Source: Atlantibacter subterraneus
Lineage (GTDB): Bacteria > Pseudomonadota > Gammaproteobacteria > Enterobacterales > Enterobacteriaceae
DNA length: 64,000 bases
Reading direction: 5' to 3' (one strand)
NCBI RefSeq assembly: GCF_027853245.1
Contig: NZ_JAPTZM010000001.1
The notes under the pieces were generated by a model that was not told the DNA's origin, searched no databases, and saw only the letters and a program-made list of their open reading frames with translations. This document shows, piece by piece, positions 62,164 through 64,000 of the stretch. Numbering within the stretch: position 1 is the stretch's first letter; every line of letters starts with the position of its first letter. The position numbers and the translations under genes are program-made.

Positions 62164-62925
62164 ATGAAGGGATATAACCGTCTGGAAAAGATTATGGACT
62201 ATCTTAAGGGCCATAATCTTGTCACGGTTGATCAACTGGTAGCGGCGACCGAGGCGTCGCCCGCTACGATCCGCCGCGATCTGATAAAGCTCGATCAGGA
62301 AGGGGTAATCAGCCGGACCCACGGCGGTGTGACCCTGAATCGTTTTATTCCCACCCAGCCCACCACGCTGGAAAAATCCCAACAGCATCTGGCAGAAAAA
62401 CAGGCGATTGCCGAGCAGGCCGCCAGCTTCGTTAAAGCCGGTGATTCGGTGGTGCTGGACGCCGGGACCACCATGATTGAACTGGCACGCTACCTGACTC
62501 ATCTGCCGCTGCGGGTGATCACCAGCGATTTGCATATCGCGCTGTTTCTATCCGAATTTAAGCAGATTGAAGTGACCATTATCGGCGGGCGCATCGACGA
62601 CAGCAGCCAGTCCTGCATCGGCGAGCATGGCCGCCATTTCCTGCATAAAGTCTGGCCGGATATCGCCTTTGTCAGCTGTAACGGCTGGGATATCGAAAAA
62701 GGCATCACCTCGCCCACCGAAGAAAAAGCCGCGCTGAAACGCGATTTAATTGCCAATGCCACCCGCCGGGTATTATTAGCCGACAGCTCTAAATATGGCG
62801 CGTGGTCTTTATTTAACGTCGCCAACCTGGACTCGCTAACGGATATTGTCACCGATGCGGGGATCTCACCGGAAGCGCGAGAGAAAATTATCCAGCTAAA
62901 TGTCAATTTTACGGTGACTGAATAG
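62164..62925 (+). CDS. DeoR-family transcriptional regulator
   Basis: A 253-residue repressor that begins one base after the pdxA2 stop. Residues 1-57 hold the DeoR HTH (LVAATEASPATIRRDLIKLD, then EGVISRTHGGV). Residues ~75-230 are the sugar-phosphate-sensing domain (VVLDAGTTMIELARYLTHLP). As the third gene of the rightward operon it most likely represses both divergent transcripts until a phosphorylated intermediate binds. Confidence 0.9.
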   Translation: MKGYNRLEKIMDYLKGHNLVTVDQLVAATEASPATIRRDLIKLDQEGVISRTHGGVTLNRFIPTQPTTLEKSQQHLAEKQAIAEQAASFVKAGDSVVLDAGTTMIELARYLTHLPLRVITSDLHIALFLSEFKQIEVTIIGGRIDDSSQSCIGEHGRHFLHKVWPDIAFVSCNGWDIEKGITSPTEEKAALKRDLIANATRRVLLADSSKYGAWSLFNVANLDSLTDIVTDAGISPEAREKIIQLNVNFTVTE

Positions 62926-62953
62926 CGGTACGCTAACTTTTTAGCCCATAAAA

Positions 62954-62975
62954 AAGCCTCGCAATTGCGAGGCTT
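62954..62975. terminator. Bidirectional terminator between DeoR gene and YmcF-like gene
   Basis: AAGCCTCGCAA / TTGCGAGGCTT, a perfect palindrome with eleven pairs. On the minus strand it is followed by six T. It ends the convergent transcripts of the DeoR and YmcF-like genes. Confidence 0.88.
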
Positions 62976-63008
62976 TGGCATTTAATCAGCTCTGACGACA
63001 TCAGCTAT

Positions 63009-63194
63009 TTATTTATGCAGGTTGCCAGAAATTTGTGCAGGCTGCACCCGAAATGCCACGTTATCTAACGTCACCATGGCAGATTTGCAAAAAATACATT
63101 TTGCGCCAAACGGGTTTTGCTCCGAGACGTCAAAATGCGAAGTGCGATACTGAGAACCATGACAGCAAGGGCAGCGGAAATGAATATGTAACAT
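63009..63194 (-). CDS. YmcF/YnfQ-family cold-shock-associated zinc-ribbon protein
   Basis: A 61-residue protein with two CxxC pairs (RCPCCHGSQY and AKCIFCKSAM), a probable zinc ribbon. The segment CPCCHGSQYRTSHFDVSEQN and GAKCIFCKS matches the cold-shock small proteins YmcF and YnfQ of E. coli, which are encoded immediately upstream of cspG and cspB. Here no csp gene lies downstream (a terminator and a DeoR gene follow), so it stands alone. The Shine-Dalgarno is weak (AGGA nine bases upstream), which is usual for cold-shock leaders. Confidence 0.85.
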   Translation of the reverse strand: MLHIHFRCPCCHGSQYRTSHFDVSEQNPFGAKCIFCKSAMVTLDNVAFRVQPAQISGNLHK

Positions 63195-63682
63195 AATAAG
63201 AAATTCCTCACAGCGCCGTAGCGCTGACAGTGACCAGCCACTGCGCTCCCTGTTCTTCGTCTACTTGTTTTTTTGAGTATGACGGCAGGAGAAGCAATGC
63301 GAGGTAAAAATTAACAGTTACCGTAACGGCTGTTTTTCAGTTTTAAGCCTGATAAATCAGGATAGTCCATCCGGTAACGCTTTGTTCGATCGGTGCCAGA
63401 ATATTTTATTTATTTTGACCGTCAGATTTTTTTGGCTGACGTGCTCTACACAAGCTTTATGAGGTAAGAAAAGAAAAAACTCAAAAGGAAATATCTGAAA
63501 GATATGAGTGATGAGAATGACTTAAAAACCGCGAAAATAATGAAATCTATTGACCGACCATTCATTAACGCATGTTCCACCCCTTTAAGCAAGAGCTAAT
63601 CACTTAATTAACTTTTCACTATAAATTGTCGCAGCAGTAAAAAGCGTGTAAGGTTGCCTGCCATTTCTACAGGAAAGAACCT
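63195..63682. promoter_or_regulatory. Long divergent region with probable leader of the YmcF-like gene
   Basis: This 488-base gap without a gene separates two small zinc-ribbon genes. The half next to the YmcF-like gene contains several small inverted repeats (for example GTCAG...CTGAC near 63420-63440 and CAGTTACCGTAACGGCTG near 63310-63335), consistent with a structured 5' leader as in csp transcripts. I could not place a cold box or promoter with confidence. Confidence 0.45.
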
Positions 63683-63853
63683 ATGACCGAACGGAAAAAC
63701 GTTAAAAAAGCCCGCAATTATCTTGTTACCTGCCAATGCCCTAAGTGCGAAAAAAACTCTGAACACAGCTTTACGCGCGTACAAAAAGGCTCAACCCTCA
63801 TCTGCCCGCATTGTAATCAACTTTTCCAACCCGCTAAAAACGTCGCCGCATAA
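63683..63853 (+). CDS. YnfU-like zinc-ribbon small protein
   Basis: A 56-residue protein. The ATG at 63683 has AGGAAAG upstream, and the frame ends in TAA at 63851-63853. Basic N-terminus (MTERKNVKKARNYLV) followed by two cysteine pairs, CQCPKCEKNSEHSF and ICPHCNQLFQP, that should bind one zinc. It resembles the YnfU family of small zinc-binding proteins in E. coli and relatives. It is too short for many gene callers. Function unknown. Confidence 0.82.
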   Translation: MTERKNVKKARNYLVTCQCPKCEKNSEHSFTRVQKGSTLICPHCNQLFQPAKNVAA

Positions 63854-63869
63854 CGCCTGCGCAATGAAT

Positions 63870-63907
63870 AAACCCGCAGGGATAAACGGTGTTATCCCGG
63901 CGGGTTT
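63870..63907. terminator. Hairpin between ynfU-like gene and patD
   Basis: AAACCCGC / GCGGGTTT closes a longer stem with GGGATAA / TTATCCC inside. Only three T follow on either strand, so it may serve as a weak bidirectional terminator for the convergent genes. Confidence 0.65.
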
Positions 63908-63914
63908 GAGCAAA

Positions 63915-64000
63915 CTAGTGCTTAATCATCACGTGGCGAACTATGGTGTAATCTTCTAAGCCATACACCGACATATCCTTCCCGTAGCCAGAAAGTTTCT
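63915..64000 (-). CDS. patD: Gamma-aminobutyraldehyde dehydrogenase PatD, C-terminal end
   Basis: Only the last 28 residues are inside the window. They read KLSGYGKDMSVYGLEDYTIV followed by RHVMIKH and a TAG stop, which matches the C-terminus of E. coli PatD (YdcW) closely. PatD oxidises gamma-aminobutyraldehyde to GABA in putrescine breakdown. The active-site Cys and cofactor parts lie outside the window. In E. coli patD is close to ydcY-ydcZ-mnaT; here these are about 32 kb away. Confidence 0.85.
   Translation of the reverse strand, partial: KLSGYGKDMSVYGLEDYTIVRHVMIKH

Noticed and set aside
63723..63959. 78-codon plus-strand frame over the YnfU-like gene and its terminator
   Set aside because: It is out of frame with the clear zinc-ribbon gene at 63683-63853 and runs through a hairpin.

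Overview
The window looks like a chromosomal segment from a member of the Enterobacteriaceae (Enterobacter/Lelliottia/Klebsiella-like). Moderately high GC, strong Shine-Dalgarno starts and several blocks that closely match E. coli K-12 genes support this: nhoA, pptA, yncG-ansP, yncE-yncD, mnaT-ydcZ-ydcY, ydeI and the tail of patD. Genus and species cannot be fixed from the sequence alone. I see no rRNA, tRNA, insertion sequence or cas gene.

Layout. 1-3.1 kb: the 5' two-thirds or so of an autotransporter passenger gene (minus strand, running off the left edge), with a divergent LuxR-type regulator and a small unknown gene. 3.1-9.6 kb: a HAD phosphatase, nhoA, then a leftward MFS transporter / tartrate dehydrogenase / glycerate kinase operon with a divergent LysR regulator. 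9.6-17.4 kb: a fragmentary type VI secretion island (tssG, tssF, vgrG, two unrecognised AT-rich genes, PAAR). 17.4-31.8 kb: core-like genes, including an NO sensor gene (norR) that has kept its enhancer sites but has no norVW beside it, ansP, an MscS channel, yncE/yncD with a Fur box, an overlooked 57-residue gene with its own hairpins, and mnaT-ydcZ-ydcY. 32-38.5 kb: srfABC. 38.7-42.3 kb: a three-gene MBOAT plus two SGNH hydrolase operon, probably for O-acylation of a surface polymer. 42.3-48 kb: a sugar-oxidation operon (two Gfo/Idh/MocA dehydrogenases, a TIM-barrel isomerase, a nucleoside-type permease) with a divergent LacI regulator and twin operators. 48-53.1 kb: ydeI, a DUF421 pair, a CinA-like gene, a TauD-like dioxygenase and a GAF-(degenerate GGDEF)-EAL protein.

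53.1-53.9 kb: the most unusual object in the window. The gap between two convergent genes holds two diverged copies of a 201-nt hairpin-rich unit in inverted orientation. Each is preceded by an 18-bp tandem array that begins at the stop codon of the adjacent gene. The stems of the two copies differ by compensating changes, which points to selection on structure.

53.9-62.9 kb: a catabolic locus around a divergent promoter region with a perfect inverted-repeat operator and a candidate CRP site. Leftward: Fe-dependent alcohol dehydrogenase, DapA/NanA-family aldolase, SSS symporter, a sialidase-like Asp-box protein broken by one in-frame amber codon, a YhcH-family protein and an SDR. Rightward: a DUF1537 four-carbon acid-sugar kinase, PdxA2 and a DeoR regulator. 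Together they suggest uptake and breakdown of a sugar acid or an aminosugar-like compound through a C4 acid phosphate.

63-64 kb: two small zinc-ribbon proteins in divergent orientation (YmcF-like and YnfU-like) and the C-terminus of patD. In E. coli patD lies close to ydcY-ydcZ-mnaT, so about 32 kb separates neighbours here.
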